Shown: positions 26,423 through 37,906, numbered from the stretch's first letter. The stretch is 64,000 bases of DNA from Rhizobium sp. P40RR-XXII (GCF_012641405.1 NZ_JABAII010000005.1:248001-312000); one strand, 5' to 3'. Notes: generated by a model from the letters alone, not told the origin. Numbers and translations: made by a program.

Positions 26423-27466
26423 TTAGAAAAGCTTGTCCGGTATCCAGCTTGCGGTCACCGCGTCGCTCACGCTGAAAGCGGGAACTTTCTGCGCGAGTTC
26501 CTCGATCGTCTTCACACCGGCTGCCCGAAGCCCTTCCTGCGTCAGCAGTGTCGGCTTAACGGTGATCTGATGCGGAACCTCTTGGCCCGCGATCTGCAAT
26601 GCGGCAGCACGGATGGAGACGGCGCCGACCACGGCCGGATTGGTCGCGACCGTCGCGACCCAGGGGCTGCCCGGCTCGGTAATTTCCTGGATGTCGGCGG
26701 TCGACACATCAGCCGAATAGATCTTCAGCTTGTCCGTGATGCCGAGATCCGTGGCGGCAAGCTTCACGCCGCGTGCGAATTCATCATAGGGAGCGAAGAC
26801 GACGGTAATATCGGGATTGGCCGTCAGCACCGCCTTTGCCTGGTCGGCGGTTGAGGTCGCCGTCGTATCGCTGACATTGCCGAAGCGGGCCTTTTCGACG
26901 ACCCCTGCATTCTGCTTCTTGAACGTGTTCCAGACCTCATTGCGACGGTCGAGCGGCGCGAAGCCGGCAATATAGACATAGCCCGCCTTGAAGCTGGCGC
27001 CATTGTCCTTGACCGCCTGCTTCAAAGCGAGATCGGCAAGCTCGTGATCGCTCTGTTCAACCTGCGGGATCTTCGGATTGTTGAGATTGACGTCGAAGGC
27101 GACGACCTTGATACCCTTGTCGAGCGCCTGCTGGATGACATCGCCAAGCGATTCCGGCAGGCCGTGGTCGATGACGATGGCGGAGACGCCGAGATTGATC
27201 GCCTGGAGGATCTGTTCACGCTGCGCGGCAGCATCCTGACGACCCGGGAAGACGCGGAGATCGATGGCGAGCGCCTTGGCCTGTGCTTCGGCGCCGGCCT
27301 GATAGGCCTGAAAGAAGTCACCGGCGGAGATATAGCTGACGAGAGCAACCTTCACGCCACCCTTGTCAAAGGGCGCAGGGGCACCGTTCACGCCACTAGC
27401 CAGCGCAGCTTGCGTAAGAAGAAGAGGAGCAACGGCCGACAGGGCAAGCCGTGTGAGAAATTTCAT
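26423..27466 (-). CDS. Type-I (ribose-like) ABC substrate-binding protein
   Basis: 347-residue periplasmic protein of the RbsB/LacI-like class. Signal peptide MKFLTRLALSAVAPLLLTQAALA; then VKVALVSYISAGDFFQAYQAGAEAQAKAL, AINLGVSAIVIDHGLPESLGDVIQQALDKGIKVVAFD (quoted in part), and ADQAKAVLTANPDITVVFAPYDEFARG. Start chosen at the ATG before the signal peptide. It is divergent from a second binding-protein gene that heads a complete ABC operon, so it may feed the same transporter. Confidence 0.83.
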   Translation of the reverse strand: MKFLTRLALSAVAPLLLTQAALASGVNGAPAPFDKGGVKVALVSYISAGDFFQAYQAGAEAQAKALAIDLRVFPGRQDAAAQREQILQAINLGVSAIVIDHGLPESLGDVIQQALDKGIKVVAFDVNLNNPKIPQVEQSDHELADLALKQAVKDNGASFKAGYVYIAGFAPLDRRNEVWNTFKKQNAGVVEKARFGNVSDTTATSTADQAKAVLTANPDITVVFAPYDEFARGVKLAATDLGITDKLKIYSADVSTADIQEITEPGSPWVATVATNPAVVGAVSIRAAALQIAGQEVPHQITVKPTLLTQEGLRAAGVKTIEELAQKVPAFSVSDAVTASWIPDKLF

Positions 27467-27857
27467 TGTCGCGATCCTCACGATCAACCGAAAGCGTCGT
27501 CTGACGGACAGATCACCCTGCGACGCGTGCAATTATTAGATATAATCCCTATGTTTTTAGTAGATTAAATCATCCGATTTTGCTCGCCTTCGGAGATTCT
27601 TTGTTCCCCAGCCGAACGGATGGCGGCAAGGACATGCCTCGCGATTGGTCGATCATTTGACGCACAATTCCGGCATCGGAATGCGTTCCATTCGGCGCCG
27701 TTAGCCCTCATCGCCGCAAAACCCGACGTGCCGGCAGACAGACCACATCATGGAAATTTCCCCATGCGTTCCGGTTTTGGAAAAACGTTTCTCTTTAAAT
27801 CGTTAAATCTATCTATTTTATAATCTATTGGAATTTTGGATTACTGGAGGTGCTTTC
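27467..27857. promoter_or_regulatory. Divergent promoter region between two binding-protein genes
   Basis: 391 bp, AT-rich at both ends. A TATAAT at 27819-27824 lies 34 bp before the rightward ATG, and a TATAAT-like TATAATC near 27540 is placed for the leftward gene. No clear -35 or operator palindrome was identified. Confidence 0.45.
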
Positions 27858-28862
27858 ATGACCAATGAGAAAACGACCGGACTTGGCCGCCGGGATATTT
27901 TGAAATTGACGGCCGTTGCCGGGACCGCGCTCGCGGCTTCGAGCATTCTGTCGAAAGCCGCAGCCGCCGACGATGCATTGTCGCTGAAGGGCAAGCGCAT
28001 CGCCATCAGCGCGACCGGAACCGACCACTATTTCGACCTGCAGGCCTACAATGCGCAAATCGACGAGGTGAAGCGGCTGAGCGGCACGCCGATCGCCGTC
28101 GATGCCGGCCGCAACGACGGCAAGCTGGTGTCGCAGCTGCAGACGCTGATCGCGCAGAAGCCTGACGCCATCGTCCAGATCCTCGGCACGCTGAGCGTCA
28201 TCGATCCCTGGCTGAAAAAGGCCCGCGACGCCGGCATTCCGGTTTTGACCGTCGACGTCGGCTCGACCAATTCGATCAACAACACAACCTCGGACAATTG
28301 GGGCATCGGCAAGGACCTGGCGCTGCAGCTCGTCTCCGATATCGGCGGCGAAGGCAATATCGTCGTCTTCAACGGCTTCTACGGCGTGACACCTTGCGCG
28401 ATCCGCTATGACCAGCTCGTCAACGTCGTCAAATACTTCCCGAAGGTGAAGATCATTCAGCCGGAGCTGCGCGACGTCATTCCGAACACGGTTCAGGATG
28501 CCTTTACGCAGATCACCGCGATCCTCAACAAGTATCCGGAAAAAGGTTCGATCAAGGCGATCTGGTCGGCCTGGGACATTCCGCAGCTGGGTGCCACACA
28601 GGCCCTCGCTGCCGCCGGCCGCACCGAGATCCGCACCTACGGCGTCGACGGCAGTCCGGAAGTGCTGCAGCTCGTCGCCGATCCCAATTCGCCGGCCGGG
28701 GCCGATGCAGCCCAGCAGCCGGCGGAGATCGGCCGCACTGCCATTCGCAATGTCGCCAAGCTGCTGTCGGGGCAGGCGCTGGCACGCGAGACCTATGTGC
28801 CCGCGCTGCTCGCAAACAAGCGCAACGTCGCCGACGTGATCAAGACGCTCGGTATCAGTTGA
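27858..28862 (+). CDS. Type-I ABC substrate-binding protein (Tat-exported)
   Basis: 334 residues. The N-terminus has a twin-arginine motif (GRRDILKL) and hydrophobic segment ending SKAAAADD, suggesting Tat export. The body is ribose-binding-like: LKGKRIAISATGTDHYFDLQAYNAQIDEV, QTLIAQKPDAIVQILG, DAGIPVLTVDVGSTNSINN, GVDGSPEVLQLV. GGAGG lies 7 nt before the ATG, so the longer frame is discounted. First gene of the rightward ABC operon. Confidence 0.85.
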   Translation: MTNEKTTGLGRRDILKLTAVAGTALAASSILSKAAAADDALSLKGKRIAISATGTDHYFDLQAYNAQIDEVKRLSGTPIAVDAGRNDGKLVSQLQTLIAQKPDAIVQILGTLSVIDPWLKKARDAGIPVLTVDVGSTNSINNTTSDNWGIGKDLALQLVSDIGGEGNIVVFNGFYGVTPCAIRYDQLVNVVKYFPKVKIIQPELRDVIPNTVQDAFTQITAILNKYPEKGSIKAIWSAWDIPQLGATQALAAAGRTEIRTYGVDGSPEVLQLVADPNSPAGADAAQQPAEIGRTAIRNVAKLLSGQALARETYVPALLANKRNVADVIKTLGIS

Positions 28863-28872
28863 CCTGAAAACC

Positions 28873-28898
28873 GGCGATGCGGATTCCCCCGCATCGCC
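28873..28898 (+). terminator. Intercistronic hairpin between binding protein and ATPase
   Basis: Perfect 10-bp stem GGCGATGCGG / CCGCATCGCC with a 6-nt loop (ATTCCC), 10 bp after the binding-protein stop. Such hairpins in ABC operons commonly raise binding-protein expression over the transporter genes. Confidence 0.55.
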
Positions 28899-28924
28899 CT
28901 CTTAAATGGCGAAAGGCCCCTTTC

Positions 28925-30464
<1,540 letters not shown>

Positions 30465-30475
<11 letters not shown>

Positions 30476-31484
30476 TGTTCAGTTTGCCTCCCTCCCCCAG
30501 GTTGAGACGGCGCAGGCGCTGCCGACCGGTGGCAAGCTTGCGGCTGCGGCCTTACGGTTCGGCTCGCTGCTTGCCTTCGCAGCCATCCTGGCGATTTTCG
30601 CGCTGACCGCGCCCTATTTCCTCACGGTCGGCAATATCGGCAACGTGCTCGGACAATCGGCCATTCCGGGCGTTCTCGCCATCGGCCTGACCATCGTGCT
30701 CATCGCCGGCGGCTCCAATGTCGTCACGGGCGGCATCGACCTCTCGCTTGCCGCCAATATGGGGCTGAGCGCTGCTGTTTACGCAACCCTTATCCAGCTC
30801 GGCTTCAGCGATGCGCTCGCCGCGACGGGCGCACTGGCCACCGGTCTCGCGATCGGCGCCGTCAATGCGCTGGCGATCGTTTTTGCCGGCATCGTGCCCT
30901 TGTTGGCGACCCTCGCCGTGATGAATGTGGTCGCCGGGCTGGAGCTGGTTTTGACGCAGAACACGGTGCTTCCTGCCTCGACCGATCTGCTGACCGTTCT
31001 TTCGTCTTCGGACGGCTTCGACATCCCGATCCTGGCCTATGTGCTGATCGGCTTTACCGTCATCGTCACGGCGATCGTGCAATTCACTCCGCTCGGCCTC
31101 GGGCTCTATGCCGTCGGGGAGTTTCCGGAGGCCGCACGCGCCGCTGGATTACCATTGAAAAGCCTTATCGCGGGAGCCTTCGTTGCCAGCGGCCTCTGCG
31201 GTGGCGTCGCCGGCATCCTGTCCGTCGCCTATCTCAGCGGCAGCACCACCGGCTCCGGCGAAATGCTGCTTCCCGTTGTCGTCACCGCATTGCTCGGCTC
31301 GGTCTTCTCCCGCCGGCTCGTGCCGACCATCGGCGGCACACTGATCTCGACGCTATTTGTCGGCTTCCTCATCAACGGCTTTCAGCTGCTCAACCTGCCC
31401 AGCACACTGGTCAGCGGCGTCCAGGGCCTACTGATCCTGATCGTGGTTTCGGCAACCACCCTGCTTCGCAAAAGGGAGATCTAA
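30465..31484 (+). CDS. Sugar-type ABC transporter permease
   Basis: 339 residues, RbsC-type inner-membrane permease with ~9-10 helices: NVLGQSAIPGVLAIGLTIVLIAGGSNVVTGGIDLSLAA (quoted in part) and YAVGEFPEAARAAGLPLKSLIAGAFVASGLCGGVAGIL are family hallmarks. GGAAGGA precedes the ATG. The operon has two different permease genes, so the channel is probably a heterodimer. Confidence 0.87.
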
Positions 31485-31487
31485 GCC

Positions 31488-32465
31488 ATGACCGCTGCCA
31501 TCGCCCCGACAAGATCAGTCGCCGGCATCGCCCGCTATGGGCTTATTATCGCCCTTATCGTCGTCTTCTCGCTGTTTTCGACCGTGGCGCCGACATTCCT
31601 GAGTGTCGGTAACCTGCAGAGCATTCTCGTCAACAACTTCACGCTGCTTGCCATCGTCTCGATCGCCATGACCTTTGCGGTTGCCGCCGGCGGCATCGAT
31701 CTTTCGGTTGGGACGGCCGTCGATTTCGCGAGCTTTGCCTTCGTTTCCGGCATTCTTGCGGGCCTGCCCGTGCCGCTCGCTGCCCTGGCGGGCCTCGGCG
31801 CGGGAGCTGTTGTCGGCGTCGTCAACGCCGTGCTGATTTCGGCGATCGGCGTGTCGCCATTCCTGGCAACGCTCGGAACGCTGTTCATTGGCCGCAGCAT
31901 TCAGCAGCTGCTGACGGATGGCGGCAATCCGGTCTATCTGCCGCCATCAGGCATCTCCGCAGCATTCCGCTTTATCGGGCATGGAACGATTGCCGGCCTG
32001 CCGGTCCCGCTTCTGATCGCCGCGATCATCATCGCGAGCGCGGCACTGCTGTTCGCGCGCATGCGCTTCGGCCGCGTCGTGCTTGCCATCGGCATTCAAC
32101 CCCAAACGGTGCGGTATTCGGGCATCGGCCTGGCAAAGCATGTGGCCGTGACCTTCATTCTTGCGAGCACGATTGCCGCCTTTGCCGGTCTGATTCTGAC
32201 GGCGACGGTCACCGTCTATATCCCCTCCTCCGGCAACGGCTTCATGCTGAACGCCATCGGCGCCACTTTTATCGGCACCACCTTTTCACCACTCGGCCGG
32301 CCGAACGTCGCCGGCACGGTGCTTGGCGTTCTGCTCTTGAGCATCGTCGCCAATGGCCTGCTGCTGACGGGCCTGAACTTCTACTGGCAGCAGGTCGCCA
32401 CCGGCCTGCTGATCTTCGCCGTGCTGGCCTTCAGCTTCGTCAACAAGAAAGCCGTCGGCGCCTGA
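31488..32465 (+). CDS. Sugar-type ABC transporter permease
   Basis: 325-residue RbsC-type permease: NLQSILVNNFTLLAIVSIAMTFAVAAGGIDLSVG (quoted in part), GVSPFLATLGTLFIGRSIQQLL, AIGIQPQTVRYSGIGLAKHVA. It starts 3 bp after the first permease stop. Together with the preceding genes it completes the importer; the ligand is unknown and need not be a sugar. Confidence 0.87.
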   Translation: MTAAIAPTRSVAGIARYGLIIALIVVFSLFSTVAPTFLSVGNLQSILVNNFTLLAIVSIAMTFAVAAGGIDLSVGTAVDFASFAFVSGILAGLPVPLAALAGLGAGAVVGVVNAVLISAIGVSPFLATLGTLFIGRSIQQLLTDGGNPVYLPPSGISAAFRFIGHGTIAGLPVPLLIAAIIIASAALLFARMRFGRVVLAIGIQPQTVRYSGIGLAKHVAVTFILASTIAAFAGLILTATVTVYIPSSGNGFMLNAIGATFIGTTFSPLGRPNVAGTVLGVLLLSIVANGLLLTGLNFYWQQVATGLLIFAVLAFSFVNKKAVGA

Positions 32466-32500
32466 GCGCCGGCCGAACGATACAATTGCAGGAACACAAG

Positions 32501-33898
32501 ATGACACGCCAAATCAGGCTCAATGCCTTCGACATGAATTGCGTCGGACACCAATCACCGGGCCTGTGGCGCCACCCGCGCGACAAAAGCTGGACCTACA
32601 AGGACCTCGACTATTGGGTCCATCTGGCAAAGACGCTGGAGCGCGGCAAGTTCGACGGCCTGTTCATCGCCGACGTGCTCGGGGTCTATGACGTGCTGAA
32701 CGGCAATGTCGACGCCGCCTTGCGCCATTCGGCGCAGGTGCCGGTCAACGATCCGCTGCAGCTCATCCCGACCATGGCCTATGAGACGGAGCATCTCGGC
32801 TTCGGGCTGACCGCTTCGCTGTCCTTCGAGCATCCCTATACGTTCGCCCGGCGCATCTCCACGCTCGATCATCTGACGAAGGGTCGCGTCGGCTGGAACA
32901 TCGTCACCTCCTATTTGAACAGTGGTGCCCTGAACATCGGCCAATCGACACAGACGCAACATGACGACCGCTATGCGCTGGCCGAGGAATATCTCGAAGT
33001 CTGCTACAAGCTCTGGGAAGGCAGCTGGGAAGACGGTGCCGTCATCCGCGATCGCGAAGCGGGCATCTTCACGCGGCCCGAGAAAGTGCACTCGATCCGC
33101 CATTCCGGCAAGCATTTCAGCGTTCCCGGCATCCATCTCTGCGAACCGTCGCCGCAACGCACCCCCGTGCTCTATCAGGCAGGCGCCTCCAGCCGCGGCA
33201 AGGATTTCGCCGGCGCGCATGCCGAATGCATTTTCGTAGCAGCACCTTCAAAGCCGGTCTTGAAGCGCTACGTCGCCAATGTTCGCGAGGCGGCCGAGCG
33301 CCTCGGCCGCAATCCCCGCGAAATCCTATCCTTCAATCTCCAGACCGTAATCCTCGGCGAGACCGATGCCGAGGCGCAGCGCAAGTTCAACGAATACCGC
33401 CAATATGTTTCGCTCGAAGGCGCGCAGGCGCTGATCTCGGGCTGGACCGGCATCGATTTCGGCCAGTTCTCGCCCGACGAGGTACTGCGCCATCGCTACA
33501 CCAACGCAGTGCAATCCGCCGTCGAGACCTTCACCACCATCGATCCGGGCAAGGAGTGGACGGTGCGCGAGATGGCGGATTGGGTCGGCATAGGCGGCTT
33601 CGGCCCGGTCTTTGTCGGCTCGCCGCAGACGGTCGCGGACCTCATGCAGGAATGGATCGAGGATACCGACGTCGACGGCTTCAATCTCGCCTATGCGGTC
33701 ACCCCCGAGAGCTTCGAGGATGCCGTCGATCTCCTGGTGCCGGAATTGCAGAAGCGCGGCGTCTACAAGACCGAATATCGCGCGGGCACCTTGCGCGAGA
33801 AGCTTGGCGGCAGCGGCCCGAGGCTCGCGGCACCGCATCCGGCGACGGGCTATCGCAATCTTGGTGAAGCTGCGGCCCCATCCAGACGCGCCGGATAG
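32501..33898 (+). CDS. NtaA/SnaA/DszA-type FMNH2-dependent monooxygenase
   Basis: 465 residues, LLM-class TIM barrel of the NtaA/DszA branch: NAFDMNCVGHQSPGLWRHPRD, HLAKTLERGKFDGLFIADVLGVYD, TLDHLTKGRVGWNIVTSYLNSGALNIG, QAGASSRGKDFAGAHAECIFVAAPSK. Known members oxidise nitrilotriacetate or dibenzothiophene sulfone with reduced FMN from a partner reductase. AGGAACAC precedes the ATG. It directly follows the ABC genes, so it probably acts on the imported compound. Confidence 0.85.
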   Translation: MTRQIRLNAFDMNCVGHQSPGLWRHPRDKSWTYKDLDYWVHLAKTLERGKFDGLFIADVLGVYDVLNGNVDAALRHSAQVPVNDPLQLIPTMAYETEHLGFGLTASLSFEHPYTFARRISTLDHLTKGRVGWNIVTSYLNSGALNIGQSTQTQHDDRYALAEEYLEVCYKLWEGSWEDGAVIRDREAGIFTRPEKVHSIRHSGKHFSVPGIHLCEPSPQRTPVLYQAGASSRGKDFAGAHAECIFVAAPSKPVLKRYVANVREAAERLGRNPREILSFNLQTVILGETDAEAQRKFNEYRQYVSLEGAQALISGWTGIDFGQFSPDEVLRHRYTNAVQSAVETFTTIDPGKEWTVREMADWVGIGGFGPVFVGSPQTVADLMQEWIEDTDVDGFNLAYAVTPESFEDAVDLLVPELQKRGVYKTEYRAGTLREKLGGSGPRLAAPHPATGYRNLGEAAAPSRRAG

Positions 33899-33949
33899 GC
33901 TCCAGGCAAAGGGATTCGTGAGCTACTGACCGCTTTCCAGCCTCAAGCG

Positions 33950-33972
33950 GAGACGAGAGGATGCCTCGTCTC
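33950..33972. terminator. Hairpin between convergent monooxygenase and dipeptidase genes
   Basis: Inverted repeat GAGACGAG / CTCGTCTC with a 7-nt loop, overlapping the last bases of the leftward dipeptidase gene. No T-run on either side; probable bidirectional terminator. Confidence 0.5.
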
Positions 33973-35008
33973 AGCCGCCCCAGGTCTGCTCGAGGACACG
34001 AACCCAGTTCTGATGGGCGATCTTTGCGAGCGCCTGGTCATCGAACCCATGCGCGCGCAAGGCGTCGATCAGTTTCGGCAGGCCGCTGGCATCGCCGAGC
34101 GCCGCCGGAATGGTCGTACCATCGAAATCGGAACCAAGCGCGACGTGCTCTATGCCAATCCGCTCGGCAATATAGGCGACATGGCGAACGAGGACATCGA
34201 GCGGCGTATCCGTGTTCCTCACACCGTCGTCGCGCAGGAAGAGCACACCGAAATTGATGCCGACCAGACCGCCGGTATCGCGGATCGCGTCGAGCTGCCT
34301 GTCTGTCAGGTTGCGGCTGTGCGGAGAAAGCGCATGTGCATTGGAATGCGAGGCAACCAGCGGCGCATTCGACAATTTCGCGATATCCCAAAACCCCTGC
34401 TCGTTCATGTGCGAGAGATCGATCATGATCCTGAGTTCGTTGCAGGCGCGGATCAGATCCTTGCCGGCATCGGTGAGGCCGGGGCCGATATCCGGCGTCG
34501 AGGGGAAGCGGAAAGACACCCCGTGAGCAAAGACGTTCGAGCGGCTCCAGACAGGCCCAAGCGTGCGCAGGCCGGCCTGATGCAGGACATAAAGGGCGTC
34601 GAGATCGGCCGCGACCGCCTCCGCGCCCTCAATATGGAAAACGGCGGCAAATTGGCCTTCCGCGATCGACCGCTTGATATCGGCGGCCGAACGGCAAACC
34701 TTGACGGCTCCCTTCGACCGGGCCTCGATCGCAAGCAGCAGCCGCGCCATGGCCAGGGTTTCGTTCAGCGCATCGGGCTGGGCAGGCGTGGAAAAATCGG
34801 CGTTTTCAGGCTTTGGTTGATCCGGCGACGGGATGAATATGGCGCAGAGCCCGCCTGCGAGGCCTCCACGGCGGGCGCGGGGCAAATCGATATGTCCGGC
34901 AGCTTCGCCATTCAGGAAAGCGTCGACGGAATTCAAGCCGCCGCGGCGCAGCCGGAGCAGCACGTCGTTGTGGCCATCAAAGACGGGGATTATCGAGGAT
35001 TCGGTCAT
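33971..35008 (-). CDS. Membrane dipeptidase-like zinc hydrolase (peptidase M19)
   Basis: 345 residues, renal-dipeptidase family. Metal site residues are visible: HND in VFDGHNDVLLRL (~9-14), E in FHIEGAEAV, H in ASHSNAHAL and D in LGSDFDG. There is no signal peptide. Family members hydrolyse dipeptides and other amide bonds, sometimes D-amino-acid amides. Convergent with the monooxygenase/ABC operon; it may process a dipeptide-like substrate of the same pathway (inference). Confidence 0.85.
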   Translation of the reverse strand: MTESSIIPVFDGHNDVLLRLRRGGLNSVDAFLNGEAAGHIDLPRARRGGLAGGLCAIFIPSPDQPKPENADFSTPAQPDALNETLAMARLLLAIEARSKGAVKVCRSAADIKRSIAEGQFAAVFHIEGAEAVAADLDALYVLHQAGLRTLGPVWSRSNVFAHGVSFRFPSTPDIGPGLTDAGKDLIRACNELRIMIDLSHMNEQGFWDIAKLSNAPLVASHSNAHALSPHSRNLTDRQLDAIRDTGGLVGINFGVLFLRDDGVRNTDTPLDVLVRHVAYIAERIGIEHVALGSDFDGTTIPAALGDASGLPKLIDALRAHGFDDQALAKIAHQNWVRVLEQTWGG

Positions 35009-35500
35009 GTCTCATTCCAAAACTGCGGTTTATCTCTGCGTAGGCAAACTTGGCGGGATGGGCAAACGCAAACTATGCATGGGGCTGCGAAAACCGAATA
35101 ATTTTGGACCAGCTTTGCAAAGGCGCCGATTTCGCGCCGCGATCGGCTCTTGCGCAGGCATCGATCGGGCCGCCGGCCCGTAATCGCTCGATATGCGCCG
35201 ACGCGGCACAGATCAACGCCACCTGACGCCATGCTTCGGAACAATTGCCACGCGAATATGAGGTTGATGACCCGCAAGACTTGCCTTTTCGAAATCGCGC
35301 TGCAAATGAAAGGGTTTGGCGTCATCAAGTGGCTAAGGATACGGCAAGGTGCAACATGTCGTTTTGCTGGAAAAAAGACAGCCCGAAGCAGGCTTTGGAC
35401 CTTATTCCTATTGAAACAGGCGACCAATCTGCGGACATCATGAGTGTCCATTTGAACGCGATGCTCGTGTTTTATCCTGACGGTATTCGAGGAGACCGGA
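35009..35500. other. 492-bp region between dipeptidase and AraC genes
   Basis: The two flanking genes are divergent, so both promoters should lie here. Frames within it look non-coding. I could not identify reliable promoter boxes or operators. Confidence 0.45.
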
Positions 35501-36688
35501 TTGTCTGATCTGCCACGCGAAGAGCAATCCGCATCTGCGTCCGTCGAGGCGAAGGATCGGTCTTGGCGCGAGGATAGAAGGCCCCAGCCGTCAGATCGGC
35601 GACGCTTTCCGCGACCGGAAAAGGCAGCCAGCGAAGAAACGCTGCCGCCACCGGCTTTGCAGCCGCTGCAGTTTTCGACACGCGCGCTCGAACCGGCGGC
35701 GCAATTTGCCGCCTGGCAGGCTTATATCGCACCGCTGGCCGACATCCGGCCGCCGGATAATGTCTCACCGGAAACCGGCTTTCCTGCAGACCACGTGGCC
35801 TGGAACCTCGGTGGCATGCTCATCGTTCAGCAGGATACGCCTCCCCACAGCTACATGCGTTCACAGGCGAAGGTAAAAGCCAACCTCATCGATCATTGGC
35901 ACATTTCCGTCCTACGCGACGGCCGCACGTGGACGGAGGTCGACGGGCGTGTGCTGGAAGGCGAGCCGGGCAAGATAGAATTGCGCTCCCTCGGACATCC
36001 TTTTCGGGGACGATCGACGGAGGCGAGAACCCTCTCGCTCTTTCTGCCGCGAGCATTGCTGTTCGAAGTTCCCGCCCCCGTCGAGATCGAAAACAACATC
36101 GCGCTTTCAGGCATCTTCACCGGCATGCTGATCGATTATCTCGACAGCGTCACGGACAATCTTTCTCGCTTTGCGGCGACGGACCTGCCGCATGTCGTCC
36201 AGACGGTGCGCAACATGATCGTCGCTTCCGTTTCGACCTCGGCCGCCCAATCGACGGGCGTCGAACAGCATAGCACTCTGGCGGTAACGGAACGCGTGCG
36301 GCGGTTCGTCGAAAGCAATCTTGCCGCAGGCGATCTGACGGTGGAGCAGATATGCCGGCAGCTCGGCATATCCCGCACCAGGCTTTACCAGATCTTCGAG
36401 CAATATGGCGGCGTGCATCATTATATTCAGCGACGCCGCCTCTTGTCGGCCCATGCGGCGCTCAGCGATCCGGCGAACCGGGAGCAGATCCTCGATATTG
36501 CCTTTGCTGTCGGCTTTTCGTCGGCAGCACACTTCAGCCGGGCATTCAGCAAGGAATTTGGCTACAGTCCCCGCGAAGCAAGAAATCTCACCATTCCGCG
36601 CTATCTTGGACAAGTCGCCTCGCCGGCATCGCCCGACAGCACCCATTCCTTCGAAGAATGGCTAAGGACCCTCGGCTACTATCACTAG
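35501..36688 (+). CDS. AraC-family transcriptional regulator
   Basis: 395 residues. A disordered, charged N-terminus (~1-60) precedes an AraC-binding-like domain (~65-250; LSLFLPRALLFEVP) and a C-terminal double helix-turn-helix (VRRFVESNLAAGDLTVEQICRQLGISRTRLYQIFEQYGGV, then ILDIAFAVGFSSAAHFSRAFSKEFGYSPREAR). TTG start with GAGGAG six bases upstream. It probably controls a nearby operon such as the dipeptidase or ABC/monooxygenase genes, or a distant target. Confidence 0.85.
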   Translation: MSDLPREEQSASASVEAKDRSWREDRRPQPSDRRRFPRPEKAASEETLPPPALQPLQFSTRALEPAAQFAAWQAYIAPLADIRPPDNVSPETGFPADHVAWNLGGMLIVQQDTPPHSYMRSQAKVKANLIDHWHISVLRDGRTWTEVDGRVLEGEPGKIELRSLGHPFRGRSTEARTLSLFLPRALLFEVPAPVEIENNIALSGIFTGMLIDYLDSVTDNLSRFAATDLPHVVQTVRNMIVASVSTSAAQSTGVEQHSTLAVTERVRRFVESNLAAGDLTVEQICRQLGISRTRLYQIFEQYGGVHHYIQRRRLLSAHAALSDPANREQILDIAFAVGFSSAAHFSRAFSKEFGYSPREARNLTIPRYLGQVASPASPDSTHSFEEWLRTLGYYH

Positions 36689-36966
36689 AGACGATGGATT
36701 TCGACATCCCCTAAACGCGCACAAAGCGGATTGCTTCGCGCACTGGGCGATACATTCGCCTGCGCCGGCGCGTGCGGCGCGGCCGCCAGATCGCACTTCA
36801 GCAATTGCGAAAATGGACGCTGCTGCAAGTTTCTGGATGCACGGCTAACGACATACCGCGTGTAACCTATTAGAAAAGAAGCATAATAATCGTTTGGACA
36901 CCAAAGCCTTCGTGCATGGCGAATGTACCCTCCGTCCACCAAGGCAAAGCTTTAGGGAACATAACA

Positions 36967-37188
36967 ATGGTATCGACCCGCCAGACAATGAACATCAGCA
37001 AACCTCAACATCCTTCCACTGACGCCTATCGCGCCGTCGAACGCGAAGAGGTCCTTGAAGTGGCGTTTCGTGATTTCGTGCAAATGGCGCTTGCTGCCGG
37101 CTGGAATGAACCGGAAGTCGCTTTGACGCTGGCCGATATCGCCGACGACTATGTCATGGCTCTCGCTGGTAGAGTTGCCGAAAAATAG
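36967..37188 (+). CDS. Small hypothetical protein
   Basis: 73 residues, acidic. The middle reads REEVLEVAFRDFVQMALAAGWNEPEVALTLADIADDYVMALAG, likely two to three helices. I have seen similar short proteins in rhizobial genomes but know no function. ATG chosen after AGGGAAC; an upstream frame to 36916 lacks support. A hairpin follows 10 bp after the stop. Confidence 0.6.
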   Translation: MVSTRQTMNISKPQHPSTDAYRAVEREEVLEVAFRDFVQMALAAGWNEPEVALTLADIADDYVMALAGRVAEK

Positions 37189-37198
37189 TGTTGCGTAC

Positions 37199-37231
37199 CC
37201 GTCCGTGCCTCACAGGGGTGGGCACGAACGG
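37199..37231 (+). terminator. Hairpin after the small hypothetical gene
   Basis: Stem CCGTCCGTGCC / GGCACGAACGG with one mismatch and an 11-nt loop, 10 bp after the stop. No T-run follows. Confidence 0.45.
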
Positions 37232-37379
37232 CCAGCAGCAACTCTTCAGCATGCCGCCGGCGCCACCGCTCACCAAGAAGGCGGCTCGCCGGCGGCACGA
37301 GTTTTACTCACCAACACGGCAGACATGCCTCCTTCATGCGGCGCTCTATCCGGGCGGGACTTGAAGAAAGCGAACAACA

Positions 37380-37820
37380 ATGAAAATCAGGCAACATCTC
37401 TGGTTTCGGCGTGACATGGAATCGGCGATTGAGTTCTACGCGACACTTATTCCGAATTCGTCAGCCGGGTGGATCTCGAACATCTTGACCGACAATCCGA
37501 ATGGTCCGGCAGGCAGCGTGAAGTTCGCAGGCTTCACACTCGGCAACCGTTCCTTTATGGGCTTCGAGGCCGGGCCACTCGATCGGTCCGATCATTGCTC
37601 TTCCATCATTTTCGAATGTACAACGCAGGCCGAGGCAGATCGTCTGCGCGATGCTCTGAAAAAGGGCAGTTCGACGGACAGACACGGCCCGGTGGTCGAT
37701 CACTGGGGAGTGTCCTGGCAGTTCAGCGTTACGTCGCGAAGCGATGACATCGAAGCATCAGCCGTATCCGACATGAACAGCAGTGCTGTTCTTGCGAAAA
37801 AGAAATTCGCCACCGCCTAA
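37380..37820 (+). CDS. VOC/PhnB-like (glyoxalase-fold) protein
   Basis: 146 residues. The N-terminal part matches the PhnB/3-demethylubiquinone methyltransferase-like VOC group: HLWFRRDMESAIEFYATLIPNSS, GSVKFAGFTLGNRSFMGFEAGP, and GVSWQFSV near the end. The C-terminus (~35 residues, SDDIEASAVSDMNSSAVLAKKKFATA in part) departs from the usual PD-x-A-x-R-A-x-x-A-M-M-x-M-x-K ending, so it may be diverged or functionally altered. Role unknown. Confidence 0.7.
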   Translation: MKIRQHLWFRRDMESAIEFYATLIPNSSAGWISNILTDNPNGPAGSVKFAGFTLGNRSFMGFEAGPLDRSDHCSSIIFECTTQAEADRLRDALKKGSSTDRHGPVVDHWGVSWQFSVTSRSDDIEASAVSDMNSSAVLAKKKFATA

Positions 37821-37906
37821 GGCTGGGCGAGAAAACGGCAACAAAGCTCAAGAGCAGCAACGGTGCATCCCTTTCAGCCAGTCGATAAGGATGCGCGGCC
37901 GCGAAG

